A DNA stretch of 64,000 nt, taken from NCBI GenBank assembly GCA_958369225.1, contig CATXID010000001.1, positions 434,001 to 498,000 of the forward strand. The letters are read 5' to 3'. Shown piece after piece: positions 54,222 through 62,655 of the stretch. The DNA comes from an uncultured Collinsella sp. (GTDB lineage Bacteria > Actinomycetota > Coriobacteriia > Coriobacteriales > Coriobacteriaceae). The notes under the pieces are model-generated. The model was given only the letters and a program-made list of their open reading frames with translations, was not told the DNA's origin and did not search any database. The first letter of the stretch is position 1. Each line of letters starts with the position of its first letter. A program made the translations under genes and the position numbers.

Positions 54222-55559
54222 ATGGACGAGATGTTTGCCATTAAATGCCAAAACTGCGGCGGCCCCATGTATTCGCACCAGGCAAAGCGCAGCTTTGAGT
54301 GCGCCTATTGCGAAACGGTTATTCCGTGGAAGGCGGACGCCGGGGAGCCCAAGAGCGCCCTGGGTATCCGTCATACGCCGCTGACGGTGGTTGACGGGCT
54401 GCTCAAGCTCACGCACGTCTCGCAGCTCGAGCGCCCAGAGGACCCGGACTGGTATTTCTTCAATTCGTACTGGCGCAATCAGTCGGTTCTTGAGCACCTG
54501 CTGTGGGAGGACCGCGGCACGGCGCAGGAGATCCAAGAGGCGACGCACGTGAGCATTCCCTGCCCCTTCTGCGGCGCGTCCTTTGAGGGGTCATCGACCC
54601 AGCGCGTGTTTGAGTGCCCGTCCTGCGGAAATAAAATCGGTATGGCTGACCTTCTCAAGCCCGGCACGTTTAGCAAGCGCCTGACCATGGGCGTGGGTGC
54701 CGAATACGTTCCCGAACAGGGCGTCCCCTGTGAGATATCGCCACAGCAGGCACGTGCCAACGCGCTGCAGCTGGTGCGCCAGTACCCTGATGCCTTTGCC
54801 GGGCACGACGTGGAAGACGCGATTCAAAACGACATGATGCTCTTCTATTTCCCCATGGCGCTGGCGGACCTGCGCATGATGGCGTCCTTCCCGGGCAAGG
54901 GCCTGAGCAAGGAGACCCTGGTGTATTACGAGGTGCTCGACTGGGCATATCCCAGGGCCAACTACCTGGATGTTCGCCTTATGGGCATTTTGGAGCCGTG
55001 GGACTTTGGCAAGGTTGGGCCGTTCGATCCCGCTATGCAGGAGGGCGACTTCCGCGTCGTTTCCGTCGATGCGTCTACCAAGGACCAGGTGGTCATTGAT
55101 AAGCTGGCGCTCGATGTTGCCGGCAACGATGCCGAGGCGGTGCTGGGGCTCAATAAAAAGAGCATCCGCACGTGGGCGCGCAAGGCCCGCAAGCATAAGG
55201 ACGGCCTGGTGATGGTGCCGGTCTACTTTGTCGATCGTCCGGCGACGGACAGCCGCGATGGCGAGCAGGTGCGCATTGCTGTAAATGGCCAGACGGGTCG
55301 CGCGGCAGCGGTGGTGTTTAGCGACAAGCGCGAGACGCATGTGGTGGCACCGCTCAATCCCAACGTGATGCTGTCGAGCGAAAGCACCGTGCACGCCACG
55401 CCCATCGAGGTCAAATACGTTAAATCGCCGTTCCTATACCAGATCGTACGCCGTGGAGGCGGTGAACAGCCGAGGCAGGTGGCGGCCGCAGCCGAGGGTT
55501 CCTACCGAGATGAAAAGCCCAAACGCAAGGGTTTGTTTGGCGCGATATTTGGGAAGTAG
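54222..55559 (+). CDS. Cytoplasmic protein with two zinc ribbons, function unknown
   Basis: 445 aa with two four-Cys ribbons: CQNCGG...CAYC (residues 9-31) and CPFCGAS...CPSCGN (about 110-133). No signal peptide or TM segment. A middle helical region (RANALQLVRQYPDAFAGHDVEDAI) and a C-terminal beta-rich part (VKSPFLYQIVRRGGGEQ) follow, with a basic tail. AAAGGAGGA lies upstream of the ATG. The ribbons suggest nucleic-acid or protein binding. The 260-bp gap before it shows no gene. Confidence 0.75.
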   Translation: MDEMFAIKCQNCGGPMYSHQAKRSFECAYCETVIPWKADAGEPKSALGIRHTPLTVVDGLLKLTHVSQLERPEDPDWYFFNSYWRNQSVLEHLLWEDRGTAQEIQEATHVSIPCPFCGASFEGSSTQRVFECPSCGNKIGMADLLKPGTFSKRLTMGVGAEYVPEQGVPCEISPQQARANALQLVRQYPDAFAGHDVEDAIQNDMMLFYFPMALADLRMMASFPGKGLSKETLVYYEVLDWAYPRANYLDVRLMGILEPWDFGKVGPFDPAMQEGDFRVVSVDASTKDQVVIDKLALDVAGNDAEAVLGLNKKSIRTWARKARKHKDGLVMVPVYFVDRPATDSRDGEQVRIAVNGQTGRAAAVVFSDKRETHVVAPLNPNVMLSSESTVHATPIEVKYVKSPFLYQIVRRGGGEQPRQVAAAAEGSYRDEKPKRKGLFGAIFGK

Positions 55560-55571
55560 GGGAGCGGTACG

Positions 55572-55599
55572 GGACAGCGCGCAGTAGTGCGAGCTGTCC
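55572..55599 (+). terminator. Possible weak terminator hairpin
   Basis: GGACAGC and GCTGTCC with inner GCGCA/TGCG pairing, 12 nt after the stop codon, but no T tract follows. A second short hairpin GTCTTC/GAAGAC is at 55740-55754 next to the convergent gene. Confidence 0.4.
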
Positions 55600-55759
55600 G
55601 TCGTGGTAGATCTAAATAAACAGTGGGACGGCTGCAGCCGACCCTTTAAGACGGTAGCCAATGGGACTTCATCAGGCGAACGTCGCATTCTGTAATCATC
55701 ATTTATGCGGTCCCTTAATCATTTGCGTTGACTGACATTGTCTTCGTTGAAGACGTGTC

Positions 55760-56677
55760 CTAAAACAAACACCGTTCTATCAGCTCTTTACCGCGCAGGA
55801 TGTCGATCCACTCCCGTGGAATTGCGTCCATGCCGTATGCCGTGCCGGCGAGGGCGCCGGCGACGGCTGCGGTGGTGTCGGTGTCGTCGCCCAGGTTGAC
55901 GGCGGTAAGCACGCAATCTTTGTAGCCGCTAGTGTTGACGAAGTACCAGGCGGCTGCCTTAAGCGTGTCGCGCACGAAGCCACCTGACCTGATTTCCTGC
56001 TCAGACACGCCTTTCAGATGGAGTGCCCACGAGGGAAGCGTGCCGTTCATCACGCCCCTCATCAGCTCGACAAATATGATGCATGCGTCGGTTGATGTTC
56101 TGTGGGCGTGCGTAATCGCGGAGACCTTGCCGATCTCTTCGTCTGTCGCATCGGTGAACGCCAGGGGCGCGATGCGCATGAGCGAGCCGTTGCCGTTGTC
56201 GCGCTCGCCGGAGCCACCTTTGCCGGTGTGCAAGGCGCGGGCGCTTGTGCCGCCATAATCGAAAACGCCGTCGATCGTATACTCGCCACGGGCAATCCAG
56301 CTTACGAACTTGTCGCGCATGTCTGCGGTGTCGATATGCCCGAGCTCCCTAATCGAGTCACAGGTAGCAAGCGTCATAGATGTGTCGTCGCTCCAGGTGC
56401 CGGCGGGCTGCCCGTGCGTGCCGTAGCCGATCATGTCGGTGCATTCGAACGTGCCACGAGGCCTGAACTCGTAGGGAACGCCCAACGCGTCGCCGACGGC
56501 AAGTCCGTAGATGCAGTCGCGTAGCGCTGGTTTCGACGTGTGTCCACGTTTCGTTGTAGGGGGCGCTGGCGAGATGAGCCGAAATCCCTCCGAATTGCTC
56601 TTGCGTCGTGTGGCCATGTCCTCGGCAGAACGCACTTTAGGTGCGCTTTCGGTGATGGCCTGATTGATGCCTGTCAT
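55760..56677 (-). CDS. ADP-ribosylglycohydrolase family protein (DraG/ARH-like)
   Basis: 305 aa; removes ADP-ribose from proteins or other targets using two Mg ions. GLAVGDALGVPYEF, GTWSDDTSMTLA (metal-binding Asp pair) and NLGDDTDTTAAVAGALAG (C-terminal metal site) are all intact. An N-terminal extension of about 55 residues precedes the domain. ATG at 56677 follows AAGAGGAG; the frame is open 34 codons further but without RBS. It lies downstream of hicB on the same strand with a hairpin between. No nitrogenase genes are present, so the target is unknown. Confidence 0.9.
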   Translation of the reverse strand: MTGINQAITESAPKVRSAEDMATRRKSNSEGFRLISPAPPTTKRGHTSKPALRDCIYGLAVGDALGVPYEFRPRGTFECTDMIGYGTHGQPAGTWSDDTSMTLATCDSIRELGHIDTADMRDKFVSWIARGEYTIDGVFDYGGTSARALHTGKGGSGERDNGNGSLMRIAPLAFTDATDEEIGKVSAITHAHRTSTDACIIFVELMRGVMNGTLPSWALHLKGVSEQEIRSGGFVRDTLKAAAWYFVNTSGYKDCVLTAVNLGDDTDTTAAVAGALAGTAYGMDAIPREWIDILRGKELIERCLF

Positions 56678-56738
56678 GGAAAACTCCTCTTGCACTTCGG
56701 ATTGGAGATGCGTGGCAATCAGCGGCAATATGTTCAGT

Positions 56739-56769
56739 TCGATTCGCGACGCAGTGCGTCGCGAATCGA
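56739..56769. repeat. Near-perfect hairpin between the hicB-like and ADP-ribosylglycohydrolase genes
   Basis: TCGATTCGCGACGC and GCGTCGCGAATCGA form a 14-bp stem with an AGT loop. No T tract on either strand. It may modulate expression of the downstream gene (mRNA processing or partial termination). Confidence 0.7.
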
Positions 56770-56815
56770 GAGAACTCAATGGTCAATATGCCAAAATGGT
56801 ATGCCTAGACGTCCT

Positions 56816-57268
56816 TTACACGGCAACAGGCATTTCTTTCGGGCGCCCTGCCTTTGGTGCGTCGGCGAGTCGTGCCTCGATGGAAGCTTTGGACACCATG
56901 CGCTTGGTGCCGTCCTTCCATGAATCCAACATTCCTGCATTTATCAGTTGCGATACCCGTGCTGAGCTAACACCGAGCATACGTGCGGCATCCGCTGCGG
57001 TGACGGCGGGGATGTCGCCGAGCTCGCGGCTGACGGCCACGGCGATAATCTTGCCGCCGTGTTGTGGCTGGTGTCCAAAGTCCGGCGCGGGAAGATCGAC
57101 GCCGCCCATAAGGTGATCGTCGACCATACATGCGAGAAAATCGGCGGCGCTTTCGACGGCGTCGTTTAGGTCGGATCCGAACGTTCCACCTCCGCCCAGC
57201 GAGCCACATGGCACAGCGTCGACAACGCCGTTCGAATCAAAGAACTCGAATTCCCATACGTAAACCAT
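56816..57268 (-). CDS. hicB: HicB-family antitoxin with C-terminal helix-turn-helix
   Basis: 150 aa. The N-terminal part has the HicB partial RNase H fold pattern (VYVWEFEFFDSNGVVDAVPCGSLGGGGTFGSDLNDAVESAADFL). The C-terminal part is an HTH of MerR/excisionase type (VTAADAARMLGVSSARVSQLINAG), similar to the N-terminal HTH of the HipA-like fusion at 22165. AGAGGAGG precedes the ATG. It follows the toxin gene by 45 nt, the usual hicA-hicB order. It should neutralise the toxin and repress the operon. Confidence 0.85.
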   Translation of the reverse strand: MVYVWEFEFFDSNGVVDAVPCGSLGGGGTFGSDLNDAVESAADFLACMVDDHLMGGVDLPAPDFGHQPQHGGKIIAVAVSRELGDIPAVTAADAARMLGVSSARVSQLINAGMLDSWKDGTKRMVSKASIEARLADAPKAGRPKEMPVAV

Positions 57269-57313
57269 GTAGGACCTCCTCTAAAAAGCGATGCGAAATG
57301 TGATGAGGATGAG

Positions 57314-57484
57314 CTATCGAAGCCCTGCCTGCCTTAGGATTCTTTTGGCAATTTGATCCTCAATCTCTCGGTGGCGTTTCACGAGCACGAGTTTATCTCC
57401 TTTGACGAACTTCTCGTGATTAGTGCCTCCTTTCGAGATGAAGCCGGCTTCGTCGAGGATACGGATCAATTCGCGTCTCTGCAT
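57314..57484 (-). CDS. hicA: HicA-family mRNA interferase toxin
   Basis: 56 aa, typical HicA size. RELIRILDEAGF, then GGTNHEKFVKG with the catalytic histidine, and VKRHREIEDQIAKRILRQAGL match the double-stranded-RNA-binding-like fold of HicA. The ATG at 57484 follows GAAAGAGG at 5 nt; a TTG start 5 codons upstream has no RBS. First gene of the toxin-antitoxin unit. Confidence 0.88.
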   Translation of the reverse strand: MQRRELIRILDEAGFISKGGTNHEKFVKGDKLVLVKRHREIEDQIAKRILRQAGLR

Positions 57485-57508
57485 CTCAGCCTCTTTCAAT
57501 AACTATAT

Positions 57509-57557
57509 ATTAGCACTTCCTAAGGGTTTTTTAGGCTTTAATCTTAGCTATTGCTAA
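57509..57557 (-). promoter_or_regulatory. Operator-like repeats in the hicAB promoter
   Basis: Two similar 14-bp sites, TTAGCACTTCCTAA (57509-57522) and TTAGCTATTGCTAA (57544-57557), the second a perfect TTAGC/GCTAA palindrome, lie 35 bp apart in a very AT-rich stretch just upstream of hicA. TATATA at about 57503-57508 is a likely -10. The HTH of HicB is the probable ligand. Confidence 0.5.
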
Positions 57558-57711
57558 TCCTTTTTTGCGGCCCATCCTTGGATAACGGCTTATATTCGTT
57601 GTTGTATTAGTCTATTTGCTCGTGCGGACACGTTTTGGTGCCCTGCGCGTGACCGCAAAAAGGGTTTGTAGTGACTAAAATGTGGTCATAGAGATAGTTT
57701 TATCGAACTCC

Positions 57712-57996
57712 ATGGGGGTGGCGCGCGTGGATAACAATACGTTGCTGTTTCACGATAAGGGTGCCGGCGTTTTCAAGGGAATAAGCATCTATCCCAATCG
57801 TATCGAGGCGGTCGTGAAGAACAACTTCTTCGGTACCCATACCAAGATCGTCTACCTCAAGGACATTACGGGTGTCAACGGGGTCAAGGGTAAGCGCGTG
57901 CTCCTCCGTAATAGGTTGCTTACCGACTGTTCCTACAGGCTGAGCAGTCACTCCCAGGCTCAGGAATTTGTGAACGCGCTGAACATGGTGATGTAG
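57712..57996 (+). CDS. Small PH-like-domain protein of unknown function
   Basis: 94 aa. The sequence NTLLFHDKGAGVFKGISIYPNRIEAVVKNNF then TKIVYLKDITGVNGVKGKRVLL looks like a bacterial pleckstrin-homology-like fold with a final helix (SQAQEFVNALNMVM). Start is uncertain: ATG 57712, or GTG 57727 which has GGGGGTG upstream, or GTG 57682. Monocistronic with a hairpin after it. No function recognised. Confidence 0.65.
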   Translation: MGVARVDNNTLLFHDKGAGVFKGISIYPNRIEAVVKNNFFGTHTKIVYLKDITGVNGVKGKRVLLRNRLLTDCSYRLSSHSQAQEFVNALNMVM

Positions 57997-58028
57997 CCTA
58001 TGGTGGCGTTCGGACCAAGGTAAAAATC

Positions 58029-58057
58029 AGGGGCGCAGAACGGTGTTCTGCGCCCCT
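58029..58057. terminator. Hairpin terminator between convergent genes
   Basis: AGGGGCGCAGAAC and GTTCTGCGCCCCT form a perfect 13-bp stem with a GGT loop. T tract is missing on the plus strand; on the minus strand TGATTTTTA follows, so it may chiefly serve the minus-strand gene. Confidence 0.75.
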
Positions 58058-58090
58058 CATCGAGTTGATGCGCCCAAAAGGCCGGCTGGC

Positions 58091-60568
58091 CTATTCGCTA
58101 GCGCCTTCGTCACTTTCATGGTCGTTGGCAAGCATTGCCGCGCCGGCGACCGTTGTCGCCACGGCGGCGGCAGCGAGCCCGGCGGCAATGCCAGAGTTGT
58201 CGCCTGTGCCGGCAAGCTTTTCGCCTGAGCCCTTGCGCTTGTTGCCCTTGTCGTTCTTGTCGGCGCCGCCTGCGTTGGTGCCGTTGCCGTTGCCGTCGCC
58301 GGTGTCCGTAGCGCCTGCGTTGCCCGAAGCCGTCACAGTAAAGCTTGCGGCTCCGTCACTGGTAAGCTTGTAGTTTTGCGCCGCGTCGCCCAAAAGGCCG
58401 TTCACGTGCACCCAGTACGTTCCCGCGGCAAATGTCTCGCCCTCTGCCATTGCCGTGCCCGGCGCGCCGTTTGCATCGTGCATAAACTCGAGTTGGGCCG
58501 TGCAGGCATCGTTTTCGAGCTTGCCCTCGAGTGATGCCGCAATCTTGGCGCGCACGTCTTCGCCGGCCTTAAGGCCTTCAAGCCCCTCAAAATGGGGCGT
58601 CAGCGCGCGCGGGTCGATATCGATGGGCACGGAACCCTGCAGCCCCGTAACGGTCTCGTTGCCCAGGGCGTCGACATCCACATATTCGATGGCAAACGCA
58701 TGGCCCGAAGCCGCCACGTTGAGTACGTTGCTGCTGTCGACGAGGCGGAAATGACCCTCGCCAACGGTTTTGCCGTCCTGGAGCGAGGCGTCGCTCAGCG
58801 GGTCGCCATATGTCATGTGCATGCGGGCTGGGAGGTAGCACGAAGCTGTCTGCTTGTGCTGTGTATCGTAATCGTAATTGCGCTGGTAGATGCTTCGGGC
58901 CAGTGCCGCATCAACAAAGTCGGACGCAATGATGCCAATGTGCTTACGGCAGTCCTCTTTTGTGCCCTCAACTCCGGTATTGTTTATATACGAGCTCTTG
59001 TACAGGTGCTCGTCGACCACTCGCGCCGCGGTAAAAGGGTTGTTTTGCGTGCAGCTCGTGTAGTTGATAAACCAGCAGCGCTCCGTTGCCTGCACCGTTG
59101 TCCCGTCCGCGGCGGTGATATCTACGGTGCTGCGCTTGAACTCGGCCGCCGCCTTCAGGGCCATATCGACCCAGTCGATTTTACTGGACCCCGTGCAGTT
59201 GTAATGGTCTTGGGCATATACCGCTGTGCTATAGGGCTCTTTGTCGCCCGTATTGCCCGCAGCCTCAAAGCCTTGCTCGTATTTCACGAGGCACATGGAC
59301 TTTCCGGAATGCGCCTTGATTTTGTCGTCCCATTCGGTGAGGTCGAGGCCCCACGTGTGGCCGTCTACGCTGTCGCCGGCGAGCCTAAATCGACGCAGCA
59401 GGACGATCTTTCCGCGCACCTCGTTCAGTGTGGGGACATGGCTCGACGTATAGAACAGATCGGAGTTATTGTCCATAACATTGGCGAAAGCCGTCGTAAC
59501 GCTTTCGTCGGTAGCTTCGTCGTTGCCTCGTGACACAAGCATGATGAGCGCTTCTGACGGGTTTTCGTTCAAAAATGTTTTGAAGTAACCGATGACATCG
59601 GAGAGATGTATAAAGCCCCCGTCTTTTTTGAGCAGGTAGCATATTCCATGGTCGATGCCGGGGTCGCCTTTATCGTTGTTCTTTCCAAGTCGGATATCAA
59701 AATAGCGAATGCCTTCGAGCAACTGCGTGGGGATGTAATCCTGCTGGCACTTTGCAAGCGAGGTTTGGGGCTCGGTGTCGTTGTCGACGCTGCAGGTGCT
59801 CGAATCATGCGTGCCCGGGATGCTCAGCTCGTCGAGGTATTTGTTGCCGTCGACGTATTTCATCCAGCATGGTCCGTCGACGTAGCTGCTATACGTGATC
59901 CAGTCGATACTTCTAACCGTGGTATTGATCTCGCCCTTGTCGTAACCGACAAGCTCGAGCTCCCACGGAATGCTCTTCCTCTTGTGGCAGATCTTGTTGT
60001 TGTCTTGGTCTTTGCCGTCCTTTTCTATGGCCAGGTAATTAATGTCTTTTTTCTCGTTTGTGCGGTCTCGGATGATGTAGGTTCCGTTTTGCTGGCGATC
60101 GAACGCAAAAGAGCGGCTGGGCTTGTCGTCATGCTCGCCACTCCATACGTGGATGACCTTTCCATCTTTGTCCGAGTCGCCATCGACCGACCAAATGCTG
60201 TAGCCCGTCTTCTTGTGCTCTTCGAAATTGAGCAGGGTGCGGATGGCATACCAATTTCTATTATCTGTATCGGTCTCTACGTGCTCAAGGATGAGCTTGC
60301 TGGACGTGCCGTCGTTAAACAGATGGCAGACGTTGCCCTTGAAGTTGCCGTCTTGGTTGACGCTTGCGGTACGAAAGTAGCCCGCGGGGCGAAGGCGAAT
60401 GACGAACTTGTCGAGGGTGGCCGCCGGTGTGGGTGCGTCTTCTGCAAATGCCGCGCGCACGGGAAGGCCCAATCCCGCGGTTTCGGGCAGGCTTACAAAT
60501 GGCGACAATGCTGCGAGTCCTAGGCCCAACGTGAATGCTCGACGGCTGATGGCGTGGTGTTCGGTCAT
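58091..60568 (-). CDS. Secreted, sortase-anchored PI-PLC X-domain protein
   Basis: 825 aa. N-terminus has a twin-arginine pattern (ISRRAFTLGLGLAALSPF) and an AFA cleavage region near residue 41. Residues 50-220 look like a ricin/beta-trefoil-type domain. The phospholipase X domain follows, with catalytic histidines in LSIPGTHDSST (His254) and GIDHGICY, and EALIMLVSRGN. After it comes an Ig-like region, then a Gly/Asn/Lys-rich spacer and a sorting signal: LAGTG, hydrophobic stretch AAGLAAAAVATTVAGAAML, charged tail. Likely acts on phosphatidylinositol or GPI-type substrates at the cell surface. Substrate is inferred. Confidence 0.85.
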   Translation of the reverse strand: MTEHHAISRRAFTLGLGLAALSPFVSLPETAGLGLPVRAAFAEDAPTPAATLDKFVIRLRPAGYFRTASVNQDGNFKGNVCHLFNDGTSSKLILEHVETDTDNRNWYAIRTLLNFEEHKKTGYSIWSVDGDSDKDGKVIHVWSGEHDDKPSRSFAFDRQQNGTYIIRDRTNEKKDINYLAIEKDGKDQDNNKICHKRKSIPWELELVGYDKGEINTTVRSIDWITYSSYVDGPCWMKYVDGNKYLDELSIPGTHDSSTCSVDNDTEPQTSLAKCQQDYIPTQLLEGIRYFDIRLGKNNDKGDPGIDHGICYLLKKDGGFIHLSDVIGYFKTFLNENPSEALIMLVSRGNDEATDESVTTAFANVMDNNSDLFYTSSHVPTLNEVRGKIVLLRRFRLAGDSVDGHTWGLDLTEWDDKIKAHSGKSMCLVKYEQGFEAAGNTGDKEPYSTAVYAQDHYNCTGSSKIDWVDMALKAAAEFKRSTVDITAADGTTVQATERCWFINYTSCTQNNPFTAARVVDEHLYKSSYINNTGVEGTKEDCRKHIGIIASDFVDAALARSIYQRNYDYDTQHKQTASCYLPARMHMTYGDPLSDASLQDGKTVGEGHFRLVDSSNVLNVAASGHAFAIEYVDVDALGNETVTGLQGSVPIDIDPRALTPHFEGLEGLKAGEDVRAKIAASLEGKLENDACTAQLEFMHDANGAPGTAMAEGETFAAGTYWVHVNGLLGDAAQNYKLTSDGAASFTVTASGNAGATDTGDGNGNGTNAGGADKNDKGNKRKGSGEKLAGTGDNSGIAAGLAAAAVATTVAGAAMLANDHESDEGASE

Positions 60569-60774
60569 AACTCCTCCGTTCGCAGGGTGCGGTTATGCAC
60601 TCATTTTGGTAACTATACCGTCCAGATGTCTAAACGTGTTGGCTTAATTGTCTGCGCGGCACAATAAATCGGTGGGCGGACGTGTTGGGGTGCTTGCCGT
60701 TTTCGTACCGTTGCCACATTTGGGGTGGTTCCGGCGTCCGGCATCCTCGCGTTCGTCGGCTACCGGCATAAGAA

Positions 60775-60802
60775 AGGGAGGGTCGGTTTACCGGCCCTCC
60801 CT
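60775..60802 (-). terminator. Terminator of the first lipoprotein gene
   Basis: AGGGAGGGTCGG and CCGGCCCTCCCT pair around TTTA (one G-T pair) and on the minus strand are followed by TTCTTA. Confidence 0.8.
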
Positions 60803-60873
60803 GGGTACGAAGCGCTGGGGTATCGTCGCTTGTTTGCGCTGTGCCCGTGTTTCCTGCTGCGCTCGCCAGTCGT

Positions 60874-61467
60874 TTAGCGTTTAATCTCGATATCGTCGAG
60901 CTTAACATCCATGGCCTCGGTCTTTGCCTCGGCGATGTCGTCGGCAAATTCCAGAGACTTCATCATGGTCTCGACGGCGTCCTTGTGCTCCTCGACGTTG
61001 TCGATGCGCACGTAGACGCTGCCGCCGCCTGCTTCGGTGAAGTACTCAGTCGTCACGCCGCCCGAGTGTGTATAGGAAGCGTTGCGCCAAGTCTTGTCGT
61101 TGTACTTGACGGGGTCATTCTCGGTCCACTCAAAGCTGGCATTCCACTTTGCCTCGTAGTCGAACAGCTCGTCGGCGTTCTTGTCAGAGTCGAAGACGGG
61201 GATGAAGCGATCGCTGGCGTGCTCGCTCTCGGTGAATTTAAACTGGGCCCTGTCGGCCGTGTCGCCGGCAACGTCGGTGATCTCGACGCCCTCGGGGACC
61301 TCGACCTTAAACCAAATGAAGTCGGTCCTCATATCCACGGCTGGCTTTTCTGCTCCGCCGCCACCGCCACTTCCGGTAGCGCCGCCGCTGCCACCGCAGC
61401 CCACCAGGGCAACCGCGGCAAAGAGACTGATGCAGAGGGTGAGAATCGCAAAGGCCTTCTTTTTCAT
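60874..61467 (-). CDS. Lipoprotein, paralogue of the gene at 61698
   Basis: 197 aa with signal peptide and lipobox (ALVGCGGSGG, Cys at residue 24). The mature part starts after a Gly/Ser linker with TDFIWFKVEVPEGVEITDVAGD, a beta-rich fold that resembles PsbP/Mog1-like lipoproteins, and ends in acidic helices. About half the residues match the neighbouring lipoprotein. Function unknown. GAGGAGGACACGACC before the ATG provides the RBS. Confidence 0.82.
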   Translation of the reverse strand: MKKKAFAILTLCISLFAAVALVGCGGSGGATGSGGGGGAEKPAVDMRTDFIWFKVEVPEGVEITDVAGDTADRAQFKFTESEHASDRFIPVFDSDKNADELFDYEAKWNASFEWTENDPVKYNDKTWRNASYTHSGGVTTEYFTEAGGGSVYVRIDNVEEHKDAVETMMKSLEFADDIAEAKTEAMDVKLDDIEIKR

Positions 61468-61539
61468 GGTCGTGTCCTCCTCGATCTGTAACCGCCCATG
61501 GATTACCTGCCTTTACTGTACGCGCGGACGGCTCGCTAG

Positions 61540-61558
61540 GGTGGGCCATGTGTCCCAT
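61540..61558 (-). promoter_or_regulatory. Conserved 19-bp upstream motif, copy 1
   Basis: GGTGGGCCATGTGTCCCAT, upstream of the lipoprotein gene at 60874. It matches the motif at 62511-62529 at 18 of 19 positions and is a near-palindrome around its centre. A TACAGT hexamer lies between it and the gene. Candidate common operator. Confidence 0.5.
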
Positions 61559-61603
61559 TCTGGGTGCCGGATTTGCGCCGATAAGTGGCAATATGCGCGG
61601 ACG

Positions 61604-61640
61604 CAAAAGAGGGGAGGGGTCGATGCCGCCGACCCTCCCC
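61604..61640 (-). terminator. Terminator of the second lipoprotein gene
   Basis: GGGGAGGGGTCG and CGACCCTCCCC pair with one bulged G; on the minus strand CTCTTTTG follows. Confidence 0.8.
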
Positions 61641-61697
61641 GGGATGAGGTGCCCGTTCATTTAATGGGGCGTTCGTGCGGGCGTGCGCGAACCCTTG

Positions 61698-62300
61698 CTA
61701 CTTGATCTCGATGCTCGAAATCTCGACGCCGCGGGCCTCGGTGACGGCCGCCTTGATGTCGTCGGGGAACTCGATGGAGTTGAGGAGCGTCTCGGCTTCT
61801 TTCTCGTGAAGGTCGACGTTCCTAATCATGATATAGACGCTTCCCGTGTCGACGTCGGTAAAGAGGTGGGTATAAGTGCCGCCGTTGTCCTTGCACGTTC
61901 CGGTGAGCCATGTTCTGCCGTTGTACTCGACGGGGTCGCCATCCTCCCACTGGAACGTTCCGGTGTGCCTTTCGGCCTGCTCTGCAAAGGACTCTTCGGC
62001 CGTCATCTTCTCTTGCCAAACGGGGATGAAACGGTCGACTGTGGTGTTCTCGTTCTCGGGGAAGGTGAGCTGGACCCTGTCGGCGTTCTTGCCGGCGGAG
62101 TCGCTCACGCCAACGCTCTCGGGCATCTCGACCTTAAACCAGATAAAGTCAGTCTTTTCGGCGACGGGGGCCTTTTCCTTGCCTTCGCTCTTTGAGGTGC
62201 TGCCGCCTCCGCCCGATGCGTTCCCGCCGCAGCCGACAAGGGCGAGTGCGGCAAAGAGGGCGATGCACAGGGAAAGGATCGATAGGGTCTTTTTCTTCAT
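61698..62300 (-). CDS. Lipoprotein, paralogue of the gene at 60874
   Basis: 200 aa; lipobox ALVGCGGN with Cys at residue 24, Gly/Ser/Lys linker, then TDFIWFKVEMPESVGVSDSAG, FIPVWQEKMTAEESFAEQAE and a C-terminal SIEFPDDIKAAVTEARGVEISSIEIK that parallels SLEFADDIAEAKTEAMDVKLDDIEIK of the neighbour. Tandem duplication with each copy keeping its own terminator and upstream motif. GGAGGACGCCACC precedes the ATG; longer start at 62333 is less likely. Function unknown. Confidence 0.82.
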   Translation of the reverse strand: MKKKTLSILSLCIALFAALALVGCGGNASGGGGSTSKSEGKEKAPVAEKTDFIWFKVEMPESVGVSDSAGKNADRVQLTFPENENTTVDRFIPVWQEKMTAEESFAEQAERHTGTFQWEDGDPVEYNGRTWLTGTCKDNGGTYTHLFTDVDTGSVYIMIRNVDLHEKEAETLLNSIEFPDDIKAAVTEARGVEISSIEIK

Positions 62301-62510
62301 GGTGGCGTCCTCCTTGTCTGCCGATGACATCACGGCGCCGCGGGTTGTTGGAGCCGTTGGTGTATGTTGCTATTCGCAAGCGTGGCGGATGTCGTTGTGT
62401 GTGGTGCGGCGATACCTCCGTTCTTAGTTTTCGGCCGTTGAATGGCCGTGCCCCAACGGGTTCCTTACTTATAGATATGCCCCAGCTTGTGCTGCCCGGG
62501 AGTCTCGAAA

Positions 62511-62529
62511 GGTGGGCCATATGTCCCAT
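62511..62529 (-). promoter_or_regulatory. Conserved 19-bp upstream motif, copy 2
   Basis: GGTGGGCCATATGTCCCAT, upstream of the lipoprotein gene at 61698. The centre TGGGCCATATGTCCCA is a palindrome broken by one pair. A TATAAG on the minus strand (about 62469-62474) is a possible -10. The rest of the 355-bp gap 62301-62655 shows no gene; TATAGA near 62610 may be the -10 of the plus-strand zinc-ribbon gene. Confidence 0.5.
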
Positions 62530-62655
62530 GTTTGGGGCACTGGGCGCATGGGGCGGCACGGCTCGGCATCGGCTTTTTCATGTTGCGCAACAGCGCCCTG
62601 GGTGGGGGCGTATAGACTTGGCTGTGACAAAAGCTAAACCACGAAAGGTCAAACG

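Noticed and set aside
55760..56677. DraG proper (control of nitrogenase)
   Set aside because: Family match is good, but no nif or draT genes are present; only the general ADP-ribosylglycohydrolase call is kept.
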